Shown here one piece after another: positions 7,371-12,943 of a stretch of 12,943 nucleotides of DNA. The first letter of the stretch is position 1. The number at the start of each line of letters is the position of its first letter. The stretch is from PFL35 sp041550515 (GTDB lineage Archaea; Thermoplasmatota; E2; DHVEG-1), in NCBI GenBank assembly GCA_041550515.1, contig JBFEOQ010000044.1, positions 1 to 12,943 of the forward strand, read 5' to 3'. The notes beneath the pieces were generated by a model. The model ran no database searches, was not told the origin of the DNA, and saw only the letters and a program-made list of their open reading frames with translations. Made by a program: the position numbers and the translations under genes.

Positions 7371-7417
7371 AGAGGTACTATTTTCCTTAATTCCCTCCTC
7401 GGCGTAATTTTACTAGT
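7371..7417 (+). repeat. tRNA-Ser 3'-end copy R2 (well preserved)
   Basis: CCTCCTCGGCGTAA at 7394-7407 is identical to the last 11 bases of the tRNA-Ser gene plus three flanking bases (5966-5979). Over 7388-7417 the match to 5960-5989 is 24 of 30, so it continues about ten bases beyond the tRNA end. The segment 7371-7407 matches R4 (8434-8470) at 34 of 37 bases. The two copies share an upstream AGGTACT...TTTTCCT stretch that the real tRNA lacks, so they descend from a common element rather than from the tRNA separately. Confidence 0.85.
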
Positions 7418-7446
7418 AAAAACCAGTTTAAATTCCTATCCCCCCC
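7408..7446 (+). repeat. tRNA-Ser-like copy R3 with TTTACTAGTAAA palindrome
   Basis: The perfect 12-base palindrome TTTACTAGTAAA (7409-7420) precedes AGTTTAAAT (7425-7433), which matches the tRNA T arm AGTTCAAAT at 8 of 9 bases. A C7 tract follows. The 13-mer TTTTACTAGTAAA recurs exactly at 9271-9283 in relic R5, again just before a T-arm-like sequence. R3 directly abuts R2, giving a tandem of two tRNA-end-like blocks. Confidence 0.55.
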
Positions 7447-7611
7447 AAAATTTAAAAAAAAGTAAATAAAAGAAAGATTTAAAGTTCAATTTTTTAAAAT
7501 TTTGAACAAATAATGAAAAATAATACTAAAAATAAAAGATTATACATATTTTAATTAAAAAGTATAATAAAGTAAAACATAATTTTTATTCACTATAGGA
7601 TGTGATAATAA

Positions 7612-8256
7612 ATGAAAAGAATAATAAACATTTTAATTTGTTTAATGGTAGTAATAACAACATTTTCTCTAAATGTTAATGCAGGAGATGAAAATAATCC
7701 TGAAATCCAAGATACAGAAAATGATGTAACTGGTAAATTAGTTAAATTTCCTATTTTATTTAAAATACTTCAAACTATCAATATGGTTCCCTTCCAATCT
7801 TTTGAATTTATAGATATAACATCAGCATGGTTTTATGAAAATGAAAGCGAACCTGATTATTTATTTACATCAATAAAGATTAAAGATTTAGAATATACAC
7901 CTTTAAGAACAATTTATTCCATACGTTGGACATTTAATGAAAAAAATTATGGAGCTGCATGTCATATATATTCAAATGGCGAGTTTAGATGGTTTGCTGC
8001 TGGACAAATATTTGGATTATTAGATAACTGGGCTTATAAAAAAGGATTAATTAAAGATATATCTGATTGTTTAATAGATTATGAAAAAAATTTGATAACG
8101 TTAAAAATACCTAAAAATATAATAGGTAATCCAAACCCTGGAGATGTATTAACATATACAAATGCATGGGCTGGATTAAGATTTATATCTGAAATTTTTG
8201 GAGAATTAGCACAAGATTTTACCTCACATGGCAATAATTATATTATCCAATTTTAA
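7612..8256 (+). CDS. Secreted protein of unknown function, Thermoplasmatota-style
   Basis: A 214-residue exported protein. Residues 1-24 are a signal peptide (MKR, hydrophobic core, cleavage near NVNA-GDE). The mature part runs ENNPEIQDTENDVTG, then FIDITSAWFYENESEPDYLF (about 63-82), an IYSIRWTFNEKNYGA strand pair near 98-112, an IPKNIIGNPNPGDVLTYT motif near 165-182, and a C-terminal GLRFISEIFGELAQDF. From memory this pattern recurs in surface proteins of uncultured Thermoplasmatota and looks like a beta-sandwich of DOMON/CBM9 style. That fold assignment is inference. The start is supported by SD-like GTGAT at 7602-7606. It is flanked by relics R3 and R4, runs opposite to both neighbouring larger genes, and has no operon partner except the tiny ORF at 8274. 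Confidence 0.8.
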   Translation: MKRIINILICLMVVITTFSLNVNAGDENNPEIQDTENDVTGKLVKFPILFKILQTINMVPFQSFEFIDITSAWFYENESEPDYLFTSIKIKDLEYTPLRTIYSIRWTFNEKNYGAACHIYSNGEFRWFAAGQIFGLLDNWAYKKGLIKDISDCLIDYEKNLITLKIPKNIIGNPNPGDVLTYTNAWAGLRFISEIFGELAQDFTSHGNNYIIQF

Positions 8257-8273
8257 TTATTTAAGATTAAAAG

Positions 8274-8405
8274 ATGGAAATTATAGGAATTTGTTCATAT
8301 TGTAAACAAAATATAGATTTTAAAGAAAATAGAAAATTGATTTTAGAATATAAGAAAATATATGAATCTAAAATAACAAAAAAAGAAGTAAGTTTTATAA
8401 TTTAA
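8274..8405 (+). CDS. 43-residue CxxC mini-protein or gene remnant
   Basis: An ATG 17 bases after the preceding gene opens a 43-codon frame. It begins MEIIGICSYCKQ, so one CxxC pair (Cys7 and Cys10) is present, followed by a charged helix rich in Lys, Glu and Tyr. The CxxC is the first half of a zinc-ribbon pattern but no second pair follows, so it may be a truncated zinc-binding protein. The 5' context AAGATTAAAAG is not a convincing SD. It ends 28 bases before relic R4, consistent with a gene cut by an insertion or deletion at that relic. A free-standing small protein is equally possible. Confidence 0.35.
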   Translation: MEIIGICSYCKQNIDFKENRKLILEYKKIYESKITKKEVSFII

Positions 8406-8433
8406 ATTTTTTAGCCATTGTTTTATCTTGTTC

Positions 8434-8470
8434 AAAGGTACTTTTTTCCTAAATTCCCTCCTCGGCGTAA
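8434..8470 (+). repeat. tRNA-Ser 3'-end copy R4 (well preserved)
   Basis: CCTCCTCGGCGTAA at 8457-8470 is identical to 5966-5979 of the tRNA-Ser gene and its flank, and AAATTCCCTCCTCGGCGTAA matches 5960-5979 at 18 of 20. The full 37 bases match R2 at 34 of 37. It lies between convergent genes, one ending at 8256/8405 and one at 8505. The bases after GTAA differ from both R2 and the tRNA flank. Confidence 0.85.
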
Positions 8471-8504
8471 CCTCTTTTTATAAGATTGTGCATTATCAAA
8501 TCAA

Positions 8505-9182
8505 TTATTTAGATTGCTTAACTAAATTCAATTCCTTAATTCTATCACATAATAGAAAAATAATATCGAGAAAAGAACTATATTCCTTTTCTCTATTGAA
8601 AACAAAGGGACATAGAATTTTAATTATATTAGTCTCAAGGATAACATTTGGATTATATTTTTTAATATTTATTAGATTATTTTGAATATTTATTGTAAAT
8701 ATGCTATGCGCTAATGTACCATCATTACTTTTTACAGTAAATAATTTATCAAAATCTGAAAAACCAAATATGATTTTCTCTAATTTCCATGTTTCAACAA
8801 TATTAAACCATTGTTTAAGATAATTCAATATTGATTTTGAATATAAATGAATAGTTATCTCTTTTATTGGATTAAATTTGGCCTCTACTTTTGTGTATGA
8901 GATTTCGCTTTTTGACCTAGATGCTGAACTTAAAGTAATATTAAACTCGTTATATTGAAATTTTAATCCTGTTTGTTGCCCTGTTATCTTATTACCTTTA
9001 ACTATTTCTCCATTATATTTTAAAGCAAACTCGTTCATAACTTCTGAAGTACTTTTATTAAATCTATTAAACATCCAAATTATGAGAAGGATTATTATAA
9101 TCCCAATGATAATAATAATTGATAAACCAAAATAATCTACGTTACTCCAAATATCATATTCAATTAAATTTTGAATACTCAT
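8505..9182 (-). CDS. One-pass membrane protein of unknown function
   Basis: A 225-residue protein I do not recognise. After about 15 polar residues there is one strong membrane segment (about 20-37, IIIIIGIIIILLIIW), then MFNRFNKST, a positively charged stop-transfer that puts the remainder in the cytoplasm. The soluble part reads as alternating beta strands (GEIVKGNKITGQQTGLKFQ, ITLSSASRSKSEISYTKVEAKF, EITIHLYS), followed by an Ile/Asn/Lys-rich C-terminal half. This is a layout seen in small anchored alpha/beta domains of unknown role. No SD precedes the ATG. A TATA-like AAATATATG about 30 bases upstream on the minus strand suggests a leaderless or nearly leaderless transcript. The gene lies between relics R4 and R5, as if it split one relic unit. 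Confidence 0.72.
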   Translation of the reverse strand: MSIQNLIEYDIWSNVDYFGLSIIIIIGIIIILLIIWMFNRFNKSTSEVMNEFALKYNGEIVKGNKITGQQTGLKFQYNEFNITLSSASRSKSEISYTKVEAKFNPIKEITIHLYSKSILNYLKQWFNIVETWKLEKIIFGFSDFDKLFTVKSNDGTLAHSIFTINIQNNLINIKKYNPNVILETNIIKILCPFVFNREKEYSSFLDIIFLLCDRIKELNLVKQSK

Positions 9183-9270
9183 CCCATCAACAAAATGAAA
9201 AGTATAAACATATATTTATGATTTTTTATTATATACAAATATTTCTCATATTAGTAGAAAAACATTATTT

Positions 9271-9310
9271 TTTTACTAGTAAACTTGTGTCTAAATCTAC
9301 TCCTTCGCAT
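9271..9310 (+). repeat. tRNA-Ser 3'-end copy R5 with palindrome
   Basis: TTTTACTAGTAAA (9271-9283, the same 13-mer as in R3) is followed by 9287-9310, which matches the tRNA-Ser T arm and acceptor (5954-5977) at 17 of 24 bases. This includes AAATCT and CTCCT, with TTCGCAT at the end in place of CGGCGT. It lies between the divergent genes starting at 9182 (-) and 9384 (+). Confidence 0.6.
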
Positions 9311-9383
9311 AGTTTTATACTAGATTCGCTAAACATTAAAATATAAATTCTAACAAATATTTCCATACCCCTGTGAATTATTA

Positions 9384-10085
9384 ATGAAAAATGATACAAA
9401 CCAAAAAGAAAAACTTGGTATAAAAATCGTATTAAAATCTATATCAATATTTATTGTTTTAATAATCATTACATTCATAACTGCAGGTAGGTTAGACTAT
9501 TGGCTGGGATGGGTGTTCAATGGATTAAATATTTTATTTATACTAATCACATACATTGTTTTGATAGACCAAAAGGATTTGATAAAAGAACGTCTAAAAC
9601 CTGGAAAGGGAATGAAACAATGGGATAGAATATATTATGCAGTTTCAACACCTATGTTTTTTGTTATGTTTATAATTTCAATTTTAGATGCAAATCGTTT
9701 TAATTGGACGCCGACTATTTCCTTAATTCTTATTTTTTTAGGTATAATAATATATTCAATCGGACAGATTGTTGTTCTTTGGGCAAAGAAAACAAATAAA
9801 TTCTTCTCATCAGTTGTTAGAATTCAATCAGAACGAAAACAAACAGTATGCACCAATGGTCCTTATAGATATGTTAGACATCCTGGTTATGTAGGTGGAT
9901 TAATATTTACTATTGGAACACCTTTGATGCTTGGTTCATTTTGGGGATTAATACCAGCAATTATCATAATTTTTCTAGTATTTTGGAGAACCAATATGGA
10001 GGATAAGACACTTAAAAATGAATTACCTGGATACAATGATTATGTTAAGAGAGTGAAATTTAGGCTCATCCCCTATATATGGTAA
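9384..10085 (+). CDS. Isoprenylcysteine carboxyl methyltransferase-like membrane methyltransferase
   Basis: A 233-residue membrane protein of the ICMT/phospholipid-methyltransferase-like superfamily, SAM-dependent enzymes acting at the membrane face. Hydrophobic segments lie near 15-35, 42-62, 86-105 and 110-132, with a re-entrant C-terminal pair near 172-200. The SAM-binding signature GPYRYVRHPGYVGG starts at residue 159, with His166 in the conserved RHP. It is followed by the family's E-x-L...Y-x-Y...RLIP pattern (MEDKTLKNELPGYNDYVKRVKFRLIPYIW). Archaea lack classical prenylated CaaX proteins of this kind, so the substrate is more likely a lipid or small molecule; that is inference. CTGTGAA (9371-9377) is a weak SD. 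It is a solitary gene between relics R5 and R6. Confidence 0.87.
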   Translation: MKNDTNQKEKLGIKIVLKSISIFIVLIIITFITAGRLDYWLGWVFNGLNILFILITYIVLIDQKDLIKERLKPGKGMKQWDRIYYAVSTPMFFVMFIISILDANRFNWTPTISLILIFLGIIIYSIGQIVVLWAKKTNKFFSSVVRIQSERKQTVCTNGPYRYVRHPGYVGGLIFTIGTPLMLGSFWGLIPAIIIIFLVFWRTNMEDKTLKNELPGYNDYVKRVKFRLIPYIW

Positions 10086-10133
10086 AATTTTTATGCAAAG
10101 CAAGAAAATCAGTAAATTTTTATCGCTAATCAT

Positions 10134-10146
10134 GGGTTCAAATTCC
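10134..10146 (+). repeat. Possible T-arm remnant R6
   Basis: GGGTTCAAATTCC is a canonical-looking tRNA T arm with no cloverleaf around it. TTCAAAT equals the T loop of tRNA-Ser, but the stem could come from another tRNA (tRNA-Ala at 127 has CGGGTTCAAATCCCG). It lies 49 bases after the methyltransferase stop, so the gap between the fourth and fifth accessory genes also carries a tRNA-like piece. The rest of the 297-base gap (10086-10382) shows only A/T-rich sequence and a TATA-like GATATAAAAT at 10321-10330. Confidence 0.35.
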
Positions 10147-10382
10147 TTTACAAACATACATTTATTATGCTATCATTATATAAATACTACAAAATTTTAC
10201 TATTAGTTTAACTCTGACAGACAGCTTAAATTCTTAATCATTTTCACCAAGTAATAATACTCCAAATGTTACTAACCTAATTATTACACAGTTTTTATTA
10301 ATGATAAAATAATAAGATATAGATATAAAATTGAGATTAATTGATTGTAAAAAATATCTAAAAAAATGAGGAATAAATTAAA

Positions 10383-10802
10383 ATGGAAAATAAAACAAAA
10401 TGGACCATAATAATTACGATAATTATAATATTAATTGCTGCAATAAGTATCTTTATACTTTATTTCTATGAAACAGATGAAACATCCATAGAAATAGATA
10501 ATTTTAAAGATATAGCTCGAAATGCAACATGTGCAGATATAACCAACAACTTATTTATCATTAATAATAAAATGGTATTTTGGGTAGTTGAGGGAAATTG
10601 CCCTGATGCAAGTTATACATATACTCTTTATGGTAAGAGTCTTAACGAGATATATTGTAAAAAATATGATTCAATTGCTGGTCCACAGGAGAAATGTAAT
10701 AATGATGATTATCAAGAGATTTTTCAGATTATTACAGAAAATTTTGATACTAATAATTTAGGATTAGATGAGAATTATAAAGTAATAGAAGTTAATTTCT
10801 AA
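10383..10802 (+). CDS. Membrane-anchored extracytoplasmic protein with four cysteines
   Basis: A 139-residue protein with a short charged N-terminus (MENKTKWT) and one uncleaved membrane anchor (about 8-28, Ile-rich), and an outward-facing domain of about 110 residues. Four cysteines occur in ATCADI, GNCPDA, IYCKKYD and EKCNND, spaced to allow two disulphides. The segments NNKMVFWVVEGNCPDASY, TYTLYGKSL and YDSIAGPQEKC resemble, from memory, small bacterial secreted or lipoprotein-like proteins with the pattern LVFWxxxGNCPDxSY...DSIAGP. The family function is unknown to me, and a bacterial source is only a guess. GAGG (10368-10371) is a usable SD, and TATA-like GATATAAAAT (10321-10330) could be its promoter. 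Relics R7 and R8 follow immediately. Confidence 0.75.
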   Translation: MENKTKWTIIITIIIILIAAISIFILYFYETDETSIEIDNFKDIARNATCADITNNLFIINNKMVFWVVEGNCPDASYTYTLYGKSLNEIYCKKYDSIAGPQEKCNNDDYQEIFQIITENFDTNNLGLDENYKVIEVNF

Positions 10803-10831
10803 ATTGGTAATACTAAACTTAACTTTTAGAT

Positions 10832-10853
10832 AAATTCCCTTCTCCAGCATTAA
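10832..10853 (+). repeat. Decayed tRNA-Ser 3'-end copy R7
   Basis: AAATTCCCTTCTC (10832-10844) matches R4 (8451-8463) at 12 of 13 bases. CAGCATTAA then aligns to GGCGTAA with one inserted base and substitutions. It therefore resembles the R2/R4 subtype, which has TTCCC where the tRNA has CTCC. It starts 30 bases after the preceding stop codon. Confidence 0.5.
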
Positions 10854-10900
10854 TAATCTTTGTTACAGAAGAAACCTTTAATTTTTTTAGTAAAAAACGT

Positions 10901-10937
10901 GAGTCTAAATCTCCTGCTCATAATGTTAAATAAAAAA
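10901..10937 (+). repeat. Decayed tRNA-Ser 3'-end copy R8
   Basis: 10901-10919 matches 5954-5972 of the tRNA-Ser gene at 16 of 19 bases. The differences are CT for TC in the T loop and one G in the acceptor. The copy continues into TGTTAAATAAAAAA, identical to the end of R1. A TTTTTTAGTAAAAAA dyad (10883-10897) precedes it, similar in position to the TTTACTAGTAAA palindrome before R3 and R5. It lies just before the 3' end of a minus-strand surface gene, the same placement as R1. Confidence 0.65.
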
Positions 10938-10963
10938 ATAATAGTTGGGATTTGTTTTTTAGT

Positions 10964-12862
10964 TTATATTATTTGGTTTAGTATTTTTTCAAAAGCAGGA
11001 AAACGCTGAAATATTCTTAGAAGAATTTGTATTATTGGATTATAGATATATGATTTTGGCATAGTGACTACAAATGGATCTGACCATACAGTTTCATCAC
11101 CATAGATATCTTTTGCTTTAACTTTTATTGGAAAATTTCCTTTAGTTGCCCAAAAATGTGCTAAAGTTACATTATCTCCAGAGTTATATGGTCCCTCCCA
11201 ACCACTATTAGTTCCATCACCCCAATCAAACCAATAATAAACATTATCGTTATCTGGATCAGTAGTTGATGTGGAATAAGAATATGTTGTCCCTATTCTT
11301 CCAGATTTTAAACCTGTTGGTTTATCTGGTTTATCTGGCGGTTTATTAGCATAAGTTTTTAGTGCTGTGAATTTCCATTCAGGACCTATTGTTGAAGCAC
11401 CCTGATTGTCCCATGCAACTATATACCAATAATATGTTAAATTATTTGCTAGTATGCCTGGATTAATATATGTGTTTGATATGTTGCTTGCAATCTTTTG
11501 TATCGGTTGCATACTATCAAAATATACATCATATGTAACAATATCACCAGGATCTGGGTCACCACCTATCCAACTAAGGTTTGTGTTAATATCAACATCT
11601 ATTGCATTGTGAATTGGGTTTGGATTACTTGGTTGATAGGGTGGGTTATTAGGTTCAGAAATTGTTGTAAAATCCCATACGGGACCTTCTGTTTTTGCAC
11701 CATTTTCATCTTCTGCAACTATTTTCCAATAATACGTTGTATTATAATTCATATCTTCTGGAAAATAATTTGTTAAATTCATATCTTCAAATACTAATGG
11801 TGGATTTGAACTAGTTCCAAAATAAACATCATAAGTAAGATTATCACCCTCAGGATCGCTACATGTCCAGTTTAAACTATGATTAACATCAACTTGAGTT
11901 TCATGGTTGTTGGGATGAAGATAATTTGGAGTATTTGGTGGTTGATTTATCCATCCGTTTTCTTCTATGAATGGATATAAATCTTGATTGCTCCCACCAG
12001 ATATATTATATGGTGTGTCACCAATGCCATCACCATCCTCGTCTGTTCCAGCGTAGTCATCCCAGTAGTTACCTCCAGAAGGATACCCGTTATCCCAATA
12101 GTTGGAACCTTCATCAAATACGTTTTGTACATTATTCATTAAATCATTATGATAAAAATAATTGTTAATAGAAGTATAGTTTATTTTTACACCTTGATTA
12201 TTATCAAAAATAATATTATTGTATAATTCACAATTATCTGCATCTTGCAAATCAATTCCAATACTGTTTGAATATGAATAACAATTATAAATTTCATGAT
12301 TAATTCCTTCTGGAATTGTTATTCCCCCATCCCTATCATTATTATAAATTATACAATTTCTTATTGTACAATTATGTGCACCATAAACTGATATACCATC
12401 TGAAAAATCATGGACTATACAATTTTCAATAATTATATTATAACTATCATAACCCGGTACATAAATTCCAATACCTATCTGGTTATAACCCTTAACTGTA
12501 AATCCAGATATTTTTACATTATCAAGACCCCAATATAATCCAATTCCAGTGTAATTATCATCATTGATTATACAATCTATTATAGTTGTTTGTTTGTTTT
12601 CTCCGATTAGATTAATGCTTTTATCAATATAAACATATGAGTAGTTTTTTATTGTTTCATAATATGTTCCACTATAAACATAAATAGTATCACCAGAACT
12701 TGAAGCATTTATCGCACTTTGTATAGAAGTATAATTACCTGGTCCATCTCCACCGACAAAAATTGTATTTCCACTCGCTTTCACGGTTTCAACATGGAAA
12801 AAAACATTTATACATGAAGTTGTAAGCATTATACTAATAATAACTATGCTTATTTTCTTCAT
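10964..12862 (-). CDS. Large surface protein: NosD-like beta-helix, two FN3-like domains, PKD, C-terminal tail
   Basis: A 632-residue exported protein when started at the ATG whose SD AGGAG lies at 12870-12874; an in-frame ATG 12 codons earlier (12898) lacks an SD. Residues 1-29 are a signal peptide. About 32-300 form a right-handed parallel beta-helix of the NosD/pectate-lyase-like type (GGDGPGNYTSIQSAINAS opening, then repeated NCTIRNCIIYNN-like turns). This ends in the acidic Asp/Gly-rich DYAGTDEDGDGIGDTPYN segment, which may bind calcium. Two fibronectin-III-like repeats follow (about 305-395 and 400-495), each with TYDVYF and TYYW-I-VA...GP-W-FT. Then comes a PKD domain (about 505-600, WFDWGDGTNSGW and HFWATKGNFPIKVKAKD). 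The tail (about 602-632) is MPKSYIYNP, a hydrophobic stretch, then FQRFPAFEKILNQII. A role in adhesion or polysaccharide binding is likely; enzymatic activity cannot be read from the sequence. Confidence 0.88.
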   Translation of the reverse strand: MKKISIVIISIMLTTSCINVFFHVETVKASGNTIFVGGDGPGNYTSIQSAINASSSGDTIYVYSGTYYETIKNYSYVYIDKSINLIGENKQTTIIDCIINDDNYTGIGLYWGLDNVKISGFTVKGYNQIGIGIYVPGYDSYNIIIENCIVHDFSDGISVYGAHNCTIRNCIIYNNDRDGGITIPEGINHEIYNCYSYSNSIGIDLQDADNCELYNNIIFDNNQGVKINYTSINNYFYHNDLMNNVQNVFDEGSNYWDNGYPSGGNYWDDYAGTDEDGDGIGDTPYNISGGSNQDLYPFIEENGWINQPPNTPNYLHPNNHETQVDVNHSLNWTCSDPEGDNLTYDVYFGTSSNPPLVFEDMNLTNYFPEDMNYNTTYYWKIVAEDENGAKTEGPVWDFTTISEPNNPPYQPSNPNPIHNAIDVDINTNLSWIGGDPDPGDIVTYDVYFDSMQPIQKIASNISNTYINPGILANNLTYYWYIVAWDNQGASTIGPEWKFTALKTYANKPPDKPDKPTGLKSGRIGTTYSYSTSTTDPDNDNVYYWFDWGDGTNSGWEGPYNSGDNVTLAHFWATKGNFPIKVKAKDIYGDETVWSDPFVVTMPKSYIYNPIIQILLRIFQRFPAFEKILNQII

Positions 12863-12898
12863 AATTTTTCTCCTAATTATTATAATTATATGTAACAA

Positions 12899-12909
12899 TT
12901 AATATAAAT
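12899..12909 (-). promoter_or_regulatory. TATA box of the beta-helix surface gene
   Basis: The minus strand reads ATTTATATTAA, about 37-47 bases before the start codon at 12862. This would place transcription start near 12875 and leave just enough leader for the SD at 12870-12874. That geometry favours the downstream ATG over the one at 12898, which would lie upstream of the transcript start. Confidence 0.5.
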
Positions 12910-12943
12910 ATTTATTGAAAATATTTTAAATATAATAAATTTA

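Larger units (their letters stand above)
7180..7611. other. 432-base intergenic region with two tRNA-end relics
   Basis: This gap separates two divergently transcribed secreted-protein genes. It holds the minus-strand SD and TATA of the left gene, relics R2 and R3 (7371-7446), a C7 tract at 7440-7446, and near its right end a TATA-like TTATACATATTT (7540-7551) and an SD for the right gene. An open frame at 7281-7469 has no SD, has low-complexity Lys/Asn content and runs through the relics, so I do not call it a gene. The rest is A/T-rich and featureless. Confidence 0.6.

Noticed and set aside
7281..7469. Open frame with a peptide FLNSLLGV that also appears in a frame at 8428-8685
   Set aside because: The shared peptide is just translation of the two tRNA-Ser relics R2 and R4. 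Neither frame has an SD or family-like composition, and the second overlaps the opposite-strand membrane gene.
6021..10937. Integron attC-like cassette array
   Set aside because: GTTAAAT and ACTTAAC fit the attC R' and R'' consensus, but in A/T-rich DNA such 7-mers are common and the flanks do not form the long imperfect hairpin. The conserved part is the tRNA end, cargo orientation is mixed, and no IntI is seen. It is kept only as an analogy.
12863..12898. Twelve-residue N-terminal extension of the beta-helix protein
   Set aside because: It puts a polybasic and Ile-rich stretch before an otherwise normal signal peptide. The SD at 12870-12874 and the TATA position support the downstream ATG.
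5977..12943. CRISPR array, insertion sequence or integrase gene in the accessory zone
   Set aside because: The repeats are not regularly spaced, no terminal inverted repeats were seen, and no frame shows transposase or tyrosine-recombinase motifs.

Overview
The window is strongly AT-rich archaeal DNA. The lineage is shown by archaeal-type genes: Cbf5 with a PUA domain, AdkA, the EMC3/YidC-like DUF106 protein, archaeal CMP kinase and a METTL5-type methyltransferase. It is also shown by archaeal-type Shine-Dalgarno sites (GGTGA-like) and TATA boxes. The secreted proteins (BACON-like, right-handed beta-helix, fibronectin-like and PKD modules, ending in a PK-N/S...FP...IL tail) recall uncultured Thermoplasmatota. 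That placement is inference from remembered protein styles, not a search.

Positions 1-5976 are conserved housekeeping DNA. A minus-strand tRNA-Ala(GGC) is followed by a plus-strand METTL5-like rRNA methyltransferase gene. Next is a compact plus-strand operon: rpl15 (uL15), secY, adkA, DUF106/EMC3-like, cmk and cbf5, with gaps of about 2 to 30 bases and a promoter-like BRE/TATA just before rpl15. The logic is ribosome assembly plus protein export: a large-subunit protein, the Sec channel, a probable membrane insertase, two nucleotide kinases and the pseudouridine synthase of H/ACA particles. A tRNA-Ser(GGA) gene follows 38 bases after cbf5.

Positions 5977-12943 are different. Six solitary accessory genes in mixed orientation have mostly their own promoters or ribosome-binding sites. 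They are a secreted BACON-like protein (-), a secreted lineage-type protein (+), a one-pass membrane protein (-), an isoprenylcysteine-methyltransferase-like membrane enzyme (+), a membrane-anchored four-cysteine protein (+) and a large surface beta-helix/FN3/PKD protein (-). A 43-codon CxxC ORF may be a gene remnant.

The main discovery candidate is that every intergenic gap of this accessory zone carries one or two decayed copies of the 3' end of the tRNA-Ser gene, all in the same orientation as the real tRNA. The best copies keep CCTCCTCGGCGTAA exactly, and one continues into the sequence downstream of the tRNA. Two of them (7371-7407 and 8434-8470) match each other at 34 of 37 bases. The zone therefore looks like a stack of single-gene cassettes built up at a tRNA-Ser attachment site, with the att copies left between genes. 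No integrase gene is present in the window. A second point is that the first cassette gene has lost a conserved C-terminal tail by one frameshift plus one stop, and the sixth gene still carries a recognisable version of that tail.
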